64,000 bases of DNA. Origin: Ligustrum vulgare. Taxonomy: Eukaryota > Streptophyta > Magnoliopsida > Lamiales > Oleaceae. Location: the NCBI GenBank assembly GCA_963555705.1, contig OY743170.1:11199096-11263095 (forward strand), read 5' to 3'. Position numbers and translations under genes: made by a program. How positions within the stretch are numbered: the stretch's first letter is position 1; every line of letters starts with the position of its first letter. Below, piece by piece: positions 1 to 11,640 of the stretch. The notes beneath the pieces were generated by a model. That model made no database searches. It had not been told where the DNA came from and was given only the letters and a program-made list of their open reading frames with translations.

Positions 1-1250
1 ATCCTTTTAATATTATCTCACTAAAAATAATTTTTATATACATCACATCTTTCAAATATTCTCTTATCTTATCTATGTTTATTTTTCTAAATCATCTTGT
101 TCATCTTGTTATTTTATATTTTTGTTTTTCAATACCAAGTCAATTAGAATAGATGTTAATACAATAATTTCATATGAGTTTTCAAATAATAACATCATGC
201 AAACTTTATGACTTTAAGTTAGTGAAAGATTTTTATTGTTTAACGTTTCCTATATTTTGATGCCATCCAGGATTTTGATTATTTAATTATATTTGATTTT
301 CAATTAAATTTTATATTCGGTTTTCGAATTCTATGATTTTTCAATGACATATATTTGCGTGTTCATACTACATTCCGCCTATCGTATTTTCAGTTGCATC
401 TAGTATTAAAATAAAATAGTGATTCCAATTGCATCTAGTATTTAAAAAAAAAATGTGTATCAAGTATTTAGAAGTCAACCGCCTACAATGTTTATATGAA
501 ATTGAATATCTTATTGTTTCAATTATCCATCAAACATCAATTAAAAAATGTGTAACCTGGAAATATGAACCTAATTAATTGTAATTAAGGAAACAATTGG
601 TGACAATGATGAGGAAAAAAAGGAGAAATATTGGGAATTTGGGATGATGAGTACACCACAATAATATATATTTTATTTTTTTAAAGTTTTTATAGGATTA
701 GAAATATTATTGTAAATTTGTTGTGGTGTATTTATTGAAAATATATTTTAATTATGGTGTGATTATAATGTGGTGTAGTAAATAAATTTTGTAGTGGTAA
801 TATAATTACCCCTAATTATATTTAAAAAGTATATTCTATATAATAAATAGCATCTTTAAATTTAAATAGTAAAATCTTTTACAAATTTCAACAAACTCTA
901 TATTTTACTTTTTCATAAAAATATTTACTATCTTTATTTATTTTTAATTAATATTTATTTTTTTAAAAGTGAATGATCAATGATATATCAAATATGTAAT
1001 AAAGAAAGTTAATGTAGAAAATCCTTTGAAGTGAAGTTTTAAGAGTTGACTTTCCAAAATAAAGAGCATATTAAACTTAGAGAGTTTATTGAAAATGATC
1101 TAAAAAATCATCAAACAAATGGGCTTGCCCCTCTCGTGGCTTCTTGACGGTGTATCTTCATATGAGGACCGATATATTTGTTACATAGTGAGGCGCCACT
1201 TCATTATTGGATGTAACTGTTATCATTAGCAACTAGGTATACGTTTCTTA
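1..1250. other. AT-rich intergenic DNA, no gene seen
   Basis: No open frame here resembles a protein. The only local structure I see is a short imperfect inverted repeat at about 651-733 (TACACCACAA on the left, TTGTGGTGTA on the right), which may be the trace of a small MITE. I could not find a target-site duplication for it. Confidence 0.5.
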
Positions 1251-1284
1251 CAGTGCGTTCGGCGGCATTTTTATTTTTTTTTAA

Positions 1285-2730
1285 TAAACTTGTTTTTTTA
1301 TACAATTTTTTAAATCACTTTTTAATCACACATATTTTTTCTCCCTCCAATTTTCATCCACAAATTTTACTTAAAAAAAAAAAAAAAAAGATTTATAAAC
1401 CAGCCAAAACAGACCGTTATTTACTTGCCATATTTTATATCTTGTACTCAATTAGACACCAACGTGTAATGTAAATTTTAAAGAGATTATTTGAAGAAAT
1501 AATTTTTTTAATAGTGATTTTTTAGAGAATGTATTTTTAGAAAGTATGGAATATTTTATGAATTTATGTGTAATATTAATTTATTTATAAATGTGTAATT
1601 GAAAATAAGGGAGAGAAAAATATTTTTTATTGATAATGAGGGCCAAACAACTGAACAAGGGCTTTAAGACGTTAAACATATCTAAAAACTTATATAGCTA
1701 CAAGTTGATAATACTAGCACGGTTGTAGATACAAAGTGTCATTTTGTTTATAAATCAATTTATAAATTACACAATTTCTCAAATAACTTTTTAATCATAC
1801 ATATTTTCTCTCTCTAATTTTTAACCATAACTTTTCACCTCAAAACTATAAATAAATCAGTTTATAAATCAAACAGTATTAACAAACAGAGACGATCGAT
1901 TCATTATAATTTGAAAACCTATTTAAAATCTAACACAGTTTTCCAAATTACTTTTTAATTACGCACATTTTCTTTCTTAACTTTTTAACACACATTTTAC
2001 CTAAAAAATATAAATAAATTAATTTATAATTACTTTCAAAAGAAGATGCAGTTATGTTGAAAAGACAGTTATCTTGTACGCTTTATCCCCCCGTGAGCTC
2101 ATAAATCGTGAGGCGGGGCATTCCTGAGGTCGAAAAGAAGTAAAAGCCCCCAGAAATAAGGTGAGACGGACTTGTGGAAGACATTTTCATAATAAATGGG
2201 AGATATTAATATTTTATTCATAGCCTTCCCTAGATACTGGTATATTGTACAGGAAATAGGATATATATGTCACCGAATGTCTTTTGCTTTTACCACTAAT
2301 CTTTCCGGAGTGTCACTGTCACCGAATGTCTTTTGTTTTTACCACTAATCTTTCTTTCGGGGAGAAAATAAGCTATGTTTATTGCTTCATTAACTTGTTT
2401 TTTTAAGATTATAAACCAAATTATAATTTATAAAAATTTTCAAATCACATTTTTTAATCATACACATTTTCTCTATTCAATTTTTAACAACTACTTTTTA
2501 TCTCAAAATCATAAATAAATCAATTTATAATCTGAACATTGTTACCAAACATAATTTTACCTAGAAAATGTTACATCAAGGAAAATATTTTCACCTTTTG
2601 TATTTATTTGTTGTTTGATTGAAAAATATTTCTATGGTACAATCAATTTATAAATCACACAATTTTTCAAACCACTTTTTAATTACACATTTTTCTCTCT
2701 CCAATTTTCAACCACTACTTTTTAAATTCT
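1285..2730. repeat. Cluster of a dispersed ~130-bp AT-rich repeat
   Basis: The same block recurs at about 1303-1400, 1752-1882, 1930-2040, 2400-2545 and 2643-2725. Each copy starts near TTTATAAATTACACAATTTT, passes through CACTTTTTAATCATACACA and a CT-rich TTTTCTCTC core, then reads TTTTTAACCA..ACCTCAAAA, and often ends in a second TTTATAAATC. More copies lie at 3895-4035, 4085-4190 (inverted), 14830-14935, 15430-15535, 11805-11860 and 15945-16065. The paired TTTATAAATC ends suggest a miniature inverted-repeat element, but divergence is high and no target duplication could be defined. The family is not one I can name. Confidence 0.55.
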
Positions 2731-2739
2731 GCTTTATTT

Positions 2740-3740
2740 GCCATATAAAATAATGTCAATAAAAATATAAAACTAGGAAAGTTTTTCACTTTTTTTTTTA
2801 ATTGAAAAATTAATTCAATCAAACCCTTTCAATTGACATTTTTCCGAAAATAATTTACAAACAAATTAATTCTTGAAAAATATTTTCTTACAATTCATTT
2901 TTCATCAATTCAACTAACCATTGCCATAAAATTAAAATTACAATGAAGTAATTGACAAAGATATTGTTGCCAACGAAAATGCTCACTTGTCTGTCTGAGG
3001 TGGACAATATTATATTGCCCACCTCCAAATGAAAATGCGCTCCAATTGATTTTTAAATGGGGACACCTTTATCATTGAGGTGAGCAACATAATTGTACTA
3101 ACTACATCTTTATCTTTATTATTTATTATATATATTATAACAATAAAGTGGTCAAATATAAAACCACATAGTTTCCCGCCTTTTTTAACTTTCGTAAAAT
3201 GAAAATTCATAATTTATAGAGATTAAAAAAAAAGTTGATTAGTTGGTATTTTCAATATGTTTACAATTTGAAATTATGATATAGAGTTTTAATTAATTAT
3301 GTGCTATGCTAATAATAAAATCGTATTGAAAATAACGTAATTAAAAATGTATATTGTTTTACCAAATTTATAGTAATTAATCAGTATTGAAGATAATAAT
3401 ATAGTTATTAGAGAACTTATTATTAAAATAAAATAATATTAAAAAGCATATACAACATAATTACAAATTGCATTGTTTTACCAAATAATAAAACAATATT
3501 AAAAATTTATATAACATAATTAAGGTTTTTTTTCTTTTGAAAAACAACTTTAGAGCGTCTGCACTGGGAATGCGTACATAAAGAAGTCTTTCAAGATTTT
3601 GATTAATGGTTTGTGTGTTTTGTAATCTTTTAACGACAATTATAAATGATTATCGTCTTTTTTGTGCAATTATTATCATTTTCTATGACTACATTTTTTT
3701 ATTTTTATTTTACATTTCATATTTAATAAGTAATCATTTA
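2740..3740. other. AT-rich DNA, no gene seen
   Basis: No plausible coding region is visible on either strand; open frames are short and without recognisable domains. The 3' part is probably the body of a Helitron-like element that ends at 3776, but its 5' end could not be located. Confidence 0.45.
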
Positions 3741-3744
3741 TATA

Positions 3745-3776
3745 TCCCGTGTGCATTGCACAAAGACAAATACTAG
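3745..3776 (+). mobile_element. Helitron 3' terminus
   Basis: The sequence has the classical Helitron 3' layout: a short perfect hairpin (TGTGCA..TGCACA) about 10 bases upstream of a terminal CTAG (3773-3776), followed by a T, as expected for insertion between A and T. The same CTAG-plus-hairpin layout occurs at 60602-60626 and, on the minus strand, at 21683-21708. No 5' TC end could be assigned with confidence; a TCTATATAATAAATAG at 835 is preceded by T rather than A. Confidence 0.6.
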
Positions 3777-3780
3777 TAAA

Positions 3781-3806
3781 GAAAAAAAAAAAAAAAAAAA
3801 AAAAAA
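3781..3806. repeat. Poly(A) tract
   Basis: An uninterrupted run of about 25 A follows the Helitron terminus. It could be the tail of a retroposed sequence or simple slippage; nothing upstream decides this. Confidence 0.7.
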
Positions 3807-4265
3807 CTATCAATGCGCCCATATTTTGTCATAGCCTTTACCGCCTCTGGCAGGTAAAATTTGTTTAGGAATAAGCCCCTTCTTAGATTATGTTTGGTAA
3901 ATTTGTTTTTAAATTTGTTTTAAACAATATATTTTTTATATTACATTTTAATCATACACAATTTTCAAAGTCACTTTTTAATCATATATTTTACTTAAAA
4001 AAATATTCTTTAAAACATAATTTTTTTTAAATATGTTTTAACCTTTGTTCAGATCTTTTATAGGATTATAAATTAGTTTTTTCGAATTACGAGGTAAGAT
4101 ATGTGGTTAAAAATTGAAGAGAAAAAATATGTTTTATTAAAAAGTGGTTTGAGAATTTGTGCTGATTATAAACCGATCTATAATCGATTTTACCGAATAG
4201 TGACTTAAGCAATATATTTTTTAAATCAACATTTAACCATACACATTTTTCAGGGAAATCAACAA

Positions 4266-7200
4266 GTGCGAATTAAATCATCATACAAATTGCTAAATAT
4301 TTGGTGCAATCATGAAGATTTCTCCCACATTATTGAGAATAATTGGAATCAGCAACTTAGACTATTTGCAAAAGGAATATTTGGCTTCTATTACAAGTTA
4401 AAGAGGCTCGAAAAATGTCTAAAGGAATGGAATGTAAATAAGTTTGGATATGTCTTTCAGAAAATCAAACAAGCTGAAGGGAAGGCTAATAGTAAAGAAA
4501 AAATAAATGTTGAGATTCAGACTCTGAAGGCAAGAAGTGAAGGCCCTGTTCTCTTTACTGTTTTGAGGGCGTTTTCTGTTTTTATTTTCGAAAATACAAA
4601 AAAAGCGTTCTCTTTACCATTTTCGAAAATGCATTTTGGAAAAATAAAATAAAATAAATTTGTACACAAAATGCAAAACGCCCAAAACCTCGTTTTGTGT
4701 GAATTTCAATAAAAAATGTTCAAAACGCTGAAAAAACGTTTTGAGATTTATTTTTTATTTTTTAAAGAATTATCCTGGCTTGAAACTAAATTCTAAATAA
4801 AGTTTTTTTTTTTTTGAGAATTATCCTAACTTGGAACTACGCGTAAATAAAAGTTTTTTTTTTTTAAAATTATCCTGGCTTGGAACTAAGCTTAAAATAA
4901 AGTTGATTTTTTATTTTTTATTTTAGAATTGTCCTAACTTGGAATTAAGCCTAAATAATTTTTTTTTTTTTTTTTGAGAATTATCCTAAAATAAAGTTTT
5001 ATTGAATTTAATATCAACATTACAAAAAAAATTAAGTAGGAATTCTTGTTGTTAACATACACTCTTAGTGCTCACATTAGTGTATTACAGGTAACCATGT
5101 TTTCAGTGTATTGTGAAAGGAAATTTGAGTTTGAGCTAGTAGTATTCTACAAACAAATTAATTAAAAAAGTAGTATTCTGCAAATTTTCAAATAGAACGT
5201 GTTTTCCAACTTTTCATTTTCAAAAACAGTTTTTAGAAATGACAACCCAAACGCTTTTTCAGCAAATTTAAAAATAAAAATAAAAACGAGAAACATAAAA
5301 CATTTTTGAAAATGAAAATACAAAATAAAATACAAACAAAACGCCACCGAAGTATTTGAGGCTTATGCTCAATTGAATAAAATGTTATCTGAAGAGAAAT
5401 TTTGGAAACAAAAAGCTTGTGTTAAATTGCACTTTGAAGGATATAGAAACGCAAAGTTCTTCCATGTCAAGGTAAAAGCAAGTAGAGGAAGGAATCATAT
5501 CTGTGGTATTAACAAGAATGGCACCTGGATAGAGGATATGTAGGAGGTCAAAGATTTAGCTGTTCAATTTTTCTCTCACATGTTTGCTACTGAGAATAAT
5601 GAAGAGGAATCGGAATTTCTAAATTGTATTCCTAACATCCAAGGAGAAGATGATAACAGAATGCTTAATGCTTTACCTTCAGAAGATGAAATCAGAAACA
5701 CCATATTTGATATGGATCCTAATAGCTACGCGAGACTAGATGGCTTTAATGGATTCTTCTATTAGCAATGTTGGGAAATAATCAAAACAGGTCTTATTGA
5801 TGATGTACATGATTTCTTTAAAGGGAGAATATTACCAATTGGTGTGACTGCTAAAACGATTATTCTTATTCCAAAATAAGAGAAGCCATGGGATTGGAAA
5901 GACTATAGACCAATAAACCCATGTAATGTGTATAATAAGATTATTTCCAAGGTCCTAAATACCAGGCTGCTTGATATTTTACCTAAAATCATTTTGGAGA
6001 ACCAGAGTGGCTTCACTCATAGAAGGTGCATAATTGATAATGTGATTTTAGCCCAAGAACTCATTCATCACATCAATAGAAAAGTAAGGGAGGAAACTTA
6101 GTACTCAAATTGGATATGGCTAAAGCATATGATAGATTATTTTGGAGTTTCCTCTACAAAGTTATGAACATATTCATGTTTGATGCTGACTGGATTGATA
6201 AAATTGCTAGGGGTATCCAAGGATGCAATTTTTCAGTGCTTGTCAATGGTGAGCTTGCCTGATTTTTCTCGTCTTTTAGGGGTGTTAGGAAAGGTGACCC
6301 CATATCCCCTGTACTTTTTATTATCATTTCAAAAAGTCTCAGCGAAGGTATCAATCAATTGTTTGCTCAATACCAATCAATGGCCTTTGTATATGGAGGA
6401 AGAATAAATGTGTCTCATCTTGTCTTTGCAGATGATATGATTATTTTCACAAATGGCCATGCGAATTCATTGAAGAGAATCATGGTATTTCTGAAACAAT
6501 ATAAAAGAAATTCTAGACAACTTATTAACTGTACAAAAAGCTCGTTTGTGCTAGGATCAAAATTCTCAGCTGGTGTTACTAAAAGAATCACAGGATTTCA
6601 AGAAGAAAGACTGTCCATCACATACTTAGGTGTGCCAATATTTGTTGGGAAGAAAAAGATCTTCCTATTTGACAAACTTGTTCAAACTATACACAGGAGA
6701 ATATGAGGATGGGAGAATCAACTTTTATCGGCTGGGGGAGAATCACAGTAATTAAACGTGTTATAGTCTAGCCCTATCTACTTACTGCAAGTACTTGCTC
6801 CTCCTCAAGGTGTCATTACAAAACTTCAGAATTTATTCAATAGCTTCCTTCGGGGTGACAAGGAAAATGAGAGAAGATTAAATTGGCCTACCTGGCAGAA
6901 AGTATGTTTCCACTACTGGAAGGAGGTTTGGGTTGTAGAACATTTGAAGTTATGAATCTTTCATTTGATTGCAAATTATGGTGGCAGTAGAGGCAACATA
7001 AGTCTCTATGGAGTAAAATCTTGCACTACAAATATAGCAAAAATCTCCACCCCAAAAATATAACAGCTAAAGCATCTGATTTTGCCCTATGGAAAAGATT
7101 GATGAAAGTGAAAAATATCATGGAAAACCAAATAGCATGGAAGATTGGAACAGGGGAAAATTTCTTTTGGAAAGATAAATGGTTATCGATAGGGGCTTTG

Positions 7201-7388
7201 TCACAATATGTCTCCTCCGCATATCTTAATAGAAACATAGTTAAAGATTTTTATAATGAAGGGCAGTTTAGCTTATAGCATATTCGCAATGTATTGCCTA
7301 ACTGGATCATGGAACAAATATGAAAAATCTCGTTAAAAGAGGATAAAGATCAAATTATTTGGATGGCAGATAATACAGATAGTTTCTA
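4266..7388 (+). mobile_element. Decayed LINE (non-LTR retrotransposon)
   Basis: Conceptual translation across several frames and stops gives the order typical of plant L1-type ORF2. At 4266-4530 is a linker with LKRLEKCLKEWNVNKFG. At 5580-5765 is the start of the reverse transcriptase with DPNSYARLDGFNGFFY, then KLDMAKAYDRLFWSFL near 6110-6160, a VRKGDPISPVLF block near 6280-6320, and the catalytic FADD motif at 6425-6440. YLGVPI follows near 6630, and the zf-RVT-type tail (IGTGENFFWKDKW) at 7021-7280. Numerous stops and frameshifts make it inactive. It is split by a TIR element at about 4541-5345. The endonuclease domain and 5' end are missing, as is common for truncated LINEs, and the 3' tail is replaced by unrelated AT-rich sequence after 7388. 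Confidence 0.85.
4541..5345. mobile_element. TIR element (TGTTCTCTTTG family) inside the LINE
   Basis: The left end reads TGTTCTCTTTACTGTTTTGA followed by GGGCGTTTTCTGTTTTTATTTTCGAAAA. The right end, read on the other strand, gives GGCGTTTTGTTTGTATTTTA and related text, so the ends are imperfect inverted repeats. The LINE reading frame resumes after 5345, which shows a secondary insertion. Internally it is AT-rich with poly(T) tracts and a repeated AATTATCCTAACTTGGAACT motif, and it has no coding capacity. A related copy lies at 8475-9209, and a more distant one at 18648-19403. Confidence 0.6.
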
Positions 7389-7439
7389 TAAATTAGAAAA
7401 ATATTTCAAAATATAATATACCATTTGAACCAAGTATAA

Positions 7440-8390
7440 ATATCATGGCTAATATTGATATTATTAATTCCCAAACACTGATAGAATTTGAAAAATTACT
7501 TGAAATTTTATAAATTATATACCTCAGTTTTTATAATGCCTGGATATACTATTGAAGGATTAGACATTTTATTAGAAAGAATAATGGAAAAATAAATAAC
7601 ATTATATCTCAATTAATAGATATGGATGAATCATCTGAACAATATTATATACTTTCAAAAAATCATGATCAATACATTATATATTATTCTGATATATTAC
7701 AGCTTAAAATAGATTTAGAAAATAAAATTATGACAAATACAGTCCAAATCTAATGCCAGGATATATAACGAAGGACTAGATAACATTTTAGAAAAATTGA
7801 AAGAAAAAATGGAAGATATTAAAAATCAAATGAAAAATGAAAACATATCTTCTGAAGAATATAATAAACTTTTAGAGAAATACGAACAATATATTGCAGA
7901 TTATTGTATTTTACTAGATCAAAGAATGTATCTATACCAAAAAATTTTGTATAATAATTTATCAACCCGATAATTAATGGATACTTCAGAAACATCAACT
8001 TCTAATAACTGTGATCATAAACTATATTTTAAAAATAAAGAAATTTCATTCTTATCAGTTATCGTTGAAAAATCTAAAAATACATTCTGTTGGATTATCT
8101 AAACTAAAAGAGATATATGAAGATATTGACCATGCTATCTTAAATAGAATAAAATTTAATTCTGTTGAAACAACAAAAAATATAAATACAGTTCATAAAA
8201 TTATAGAAGAATACGAAGATATAGAAGAAGAAGTTTCAGAAGGAATAACGTTAGGATATATAACTAAAAAATGTCATTCTAAATCTTTTGAGAAATTATC
8301 ACAATATAGAACATTTTTAGAAGAATTTAAAATGTTAAAAAATATGATTATAATAGATAGTATTGAATTAAATAAACCTAACTAAATTAA
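7440..8390 (+). other. AT-rich cluster of small decayed ORFs, two of them duplicates
   Basis: Directly after the LINE the base composition becomes extremely AT-rich with codons biased to A. Three to four small coding-like segments follow one another. The first starts MANIDIINSQT near 7445. The second (from about 7541) and third (from about 7753) both begin MPGY, continue with a GLD..LE pattern, and share SSE.Y, QYI..Y and a final L..KI, so they are divergent tandem copies of one ~70-75-residue coiled-coil-like protein. The fourth, 8011-8385, encodes 124 residues rich in K, E, I and N with regular heptads. All carry stops or frameshifts. I do not recognise the family. Composition and compact small-ORF layout would fit an endogenous pararetrovirus or an organellar/plasmid-type insertion, but no hallmark enzyme is present. 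Confidence 0.4.
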
Positions 8391-8474
8391 GGAATATATA
8401 TTGCAAAGAAAATAACTAATTTCATTAAGGGTAATATAGACAATTTATAAAAAATGGCCAAAACGTTATGGTCA

Positions 8475-9209
8475 TGTTTTCTTTGCTATTTTAAGGTCGT
8501 TTTCTGTTTTTATTTTTGAAAACGTTAAAAACGCGTTCTCTTTACCATTTTCGAAAACGTATTTTGGAAAATAGAAAAAAAAAGTGTACACGGGCGTTTT
8601 GTGTGTATTTCAACAAAAAATGTTCAAAACGCGGAAAACGCATTTTGGGATTTTTTTTAAAGAATTATCTTAACTTAGAACTAAGCTTAATATAAAGGTT
8701 TTTTTTTTTTTTTTTTTGAGAATTATTCTAACTTGAAACTAAGCTTAAATAAAGTTTTATTGAATTCAATATCAACATTACAAAAAAAATTAAGTGAGAA
8801 TTCTTGTTGTTATGTTTCAAAAAATGCCTTGATAAATGGACTCCGGTAATTTTGACAGAACTTGCATTTTCTGAATTTTAATAGAACTAGAGCTTCCTCA
8901 AATTAACATGACCAAACTGTGTTAATATAGACTCTTAATGCTAAAATTAGTGTGTTGCATGTAACCATGTTTTCAGTGAAATGAAATTTGAGTTTGAGTC
9001 AGTAGTATTCTGCAAGCAAATTAATTAAAAATAGTTTAAGTAGTATTCTGCAAAATTTCAAACAGAACGTATTTTTCAACTTTTCATTTTAAAAAAACAT
9101 TTTTCGAAAATGACAAATCAAACCAGTTTTCAAAAAATTTGAAAACAAAAATAAAAACAAAAAACACAAAATATTTGGAAAAATGAAAATACAAAATAAA
9201 ATACAAATA
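8475..9209. mobile_element. TIR element with 8-bp target duplication
   Basis: This is a second copy of the element seen at 4541-5345: it has the same TTTTCTGTTTTTATTTT left end, the same internal TTGAATTCAATATCAACATT block, and the same right end ACAAAATAAAATACAAA. It is flanked by TATGGTCA at 8467-8474 and 9210-9217, an 8-bp target duplication that points to the hAT superfamily. The ends themselves are only weakly inverted. No transposase is encoded, so it is non-autonomous. It lies about 420 bp upstream of the start codon at 9630 and may contribute to that gene's upstream region. Confidence 0.65.
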
Positions 9210-9229
9210 TATGGTCAACAATATCTTTT

Positions 9230-9629
9230 TGGCTAATTCAATGAATATCCCATTTTCAGATTCTAAACAGGCGCGTGGGATACACATTCGCGCTTGGTTT
9301 TATGCCGTTCCACCTTACCCTTTATTAATACACTGCCTTCCTCAATCCTCCCGCTACTTTTCTCTCCACAGCCTCCTTCGTTTACTCTCTGTGTTTTTCG
9401 CGCGCGCTCTTTCTCTCCTTGCTGGGACCCTGGGGTTTTCCTGTGGGAAACAGCGAACACCACTTGGTGGGTAGTGTAATTAATCTTAAAGAGGCAGCAA
9501 CAAATTCAAAAGCCACCTTTGAATTCTCCCAGAATTTTTATTCTGTTTTTGATAATTTTGCCTCCTATAAGTGTATTCCAAGTTTTTTTTTATTTTTTTT
9601 GTTGACTTATTAGTGTTTCAATTAGTGAA
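9230..9629 (+). promoter_or_regulatory. Promoter-proximal region and 5' leader of the 9630 gene
   Basis: AT-rich repeat DNA gives way here to mixed sequence with a CT-rich stretch (about 9331-9425), typical of plant leaders around the transcription start. A TTTATTAATA at 9321-9330 is the best TATA-like candidate. Frames crossing this region are not conserved coding sequence. The start at 9630 is preceded by an in-frame-free AT-rich leader. The exact transcription start cannot be read from sequence. Confidence 0.4.
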
Positions 9630-11269
9630 ATGGCGGCAGAGTTGGATTACGGAGTGTTCTTGTTGCCGACGCAGTTTTTAACTGACGATGATTTACTGAT
9701 AAGAAGTCAGAATAAAATTCATCAGGCGAAGAAAATCGACGATATTTCATTTGCGTTTAGGAACTCGTTTGGTCCTTTCTCGGATCTGAGTTCACCAGTT
9801 GAGTGGGTGATAGGATCTACGGAAACAGTGAGCGACGAAGATGACTACATGACTGAGTTAACTCGCAAGATAGCTCAATCTAGTATACAAGACTCCAATT
9901 GCCCGGTTGAAAACCAAAAAGTATATATTCATTCTTAAATTTTTTTCTTGATTTTTAGTTCTCGCAAAGAACAGTACTTTAATTAGGGGTTTCAATTTTT
10001 ATTTTTTTACAGGGCTGGTGGGTTTCTGGCTCTCCACAATCAACTTTATGCAGTGTTATGGGTAGTTGTGTGTGCAACCCGGGTTCCGGCCGTCGGAGCC
10101 CCAACCGTTTGTCGAAGGTTTCAACACCGCCGTTTGCTATCCGGAAAGACTCGATAGCGTCGTTGGATTTGCTGTCTGCGGCTGCTGAAGAGGTTGCCCG
10201 GACGAGAATGAGGGAAGAAGCACTTGAATTTTATTATACCAAATACAGAGGTGGTATGAATTTAGATGGACTTTTCATTTCGCCCAGGAAACCAAGTGCT
10301 TCTACAGTATCACCCGAAAACCTGAATCTCAGTTCTGGGTTTTACCAGAACAATACCAACCTTTCGTTTCAACAGTTGCAAGCTACGCAAGTGAGTCTTT
10401 GAGCAATTTAAAGAAATTTCATACTGTTTACTACTAGTCTCTCCTGTTTTCTGCATGTACTGAGCTGTCTCTATTATATTTGAATTTGTACAGTTCCAGC
10501 AGTTGAAGGAGCCACCAATGATGAAGCAACCTCAACAAGGGAGTCGGTTTTGTGGCCAAAAGAAAAGTGGGTATCCGCAGATGATTCAGAATAATGGCAG
10601 GTCTAGTGGGATTTCAATGGATGCTTGGTCTTTTGTACAACAATCTCAAAAACATCAGCAGCCTGGGTCAGGCATGAGAGCATTGTTTCTTGGAGATCCC
10701 GGGTCTAAAAAAGAACGTACCGGAACCGGTGTTTTCTTGCCCATAAGAGTAGGAGCCCCCACCCAAAATCAAAAGAAATCAGGTCAAAATCTTGTTCTAA
10801 ACTGCAGTGTAATGTTGTGAGTTTTGTGGGGTCCTTGATTCATAATCTTGTTTGTTTATCCGATTTCAAAAATTTTGATTTTCCAGAAGTATTTGATGAA
10901 CTACATTTTTTAATAATGCAGGGTGTTCTACAGTTCTTTTACCAGATAGAGTGGTCCAGGCTTTGAATATGAACTTGGAATCCATGGATTCCCAGACACT
11001 TCAACGGCCACGGCCACGGCCACAGAACAGAGCAAATGGAAATTTCATTCCCGACTACGGTAATTATTTCTTACCTTTTCTCAATTATTATGCCAAATCT
11101 TTTTTTTTTTTTACTGTTTGAATATCTTGTATGCTAACTTATTTTCTTGATTGCAGCTGCTGCTGTGAAGTACGGAAATAATGCTTTAAAGGCACAGCAG
11201 AGGAAAAATCAAAGACAAGCACCAGTAACTAATCTGGAGCTCAGGCTTCCCCAGGAGTGGACATACTGA
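9630..11269 (+). CDS. Plant-specific protein with PQEWTY C-terminus (TIP41-like-annotated family), five exons
   Basis: Exons join as 9630-9920, 10013-10390, 10494-10782, 10922-11059 and 11157-11269, giving 1209 nt (402 aa plus stop). Every intron is GT..AG, and every junction keeps frame. Exon 1 is acidic (SSPVEWVIGSTETVSDEDDY). Exon 2 opens with GWWVSGSPQSTLC and contains LLSAAAEEVARTRM. Exon 3 is Q-rich and carries GSGMRALFLGDPGSKKERTG then TGVFLPIRVG. Exon 4 has GCSTVLLPDRVVQALNMN, and the protein ends LELRLPQEWTY. From memory this order matches an uncharacterised plant family annotated in Arabidopsis as TIP41-like (At3g54000 and relatives); its biochemical role is unknown to me. No signal peptide or membrane segment is visible, so a soluble nuclear or cytosolic protein is likely. 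All splice sites and the frame are intact, so the gene is probably functional. Confidence 0.88.
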
Positions 11270-11640
11270 TCAAAATTACAAATGGGTTAAAGAAAATGAA
11301 AATCAGACTTGAAGTTGAAGATTAGGAGATAGAAGAAGATTTTCACTAGCAGAGTATTAGTATAGGAATCAGGAGAGACAGAGTAGTAGAAAATGGTTTC
11401 TTGGGTTTAGTAAATAATTCAAGAGTTCGATGCAACAAGTTTTTGTTTGGGACGAGGTTCAAGAAAGTGGTTTTTGCCTTTTGGCATTTCCTTTTCTTGT
11501 TCCCTTCCATTTGGAATGAATTTGTGATAGAATATAAAGTAAGGTTATTTTATATTCTGCCTGTTTGCCCTGTTTGTTTCCAGTGTTGGAATCTGCCTTT
11601 TGGCGTGGGGAGGAATTAACAAGAAAGAAAATTCAAATAG
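11270..11640 (+). other. 3' untranslated region of the 9630 gene
   Basis: About 370 bases after the stop lack coding potential and are less AT-rich than the surrounding DNA, as expected for a 3' UTR. The distal part, from about 11540 onward, is duplicated at 13270, so the poly(A) region may exist twice. No single strong AATAAA signal stands out; AATATAAAGT near 11532 is a weak candidate. Confidence 0.5.

Noticed and set aside
835..850. Possible 5' end of the Helitron that terminates at 3776
   Set aside because: TCTATATAATAAATAG looks right but is preceded by T rather than A, and no internal evidence links the two ends.
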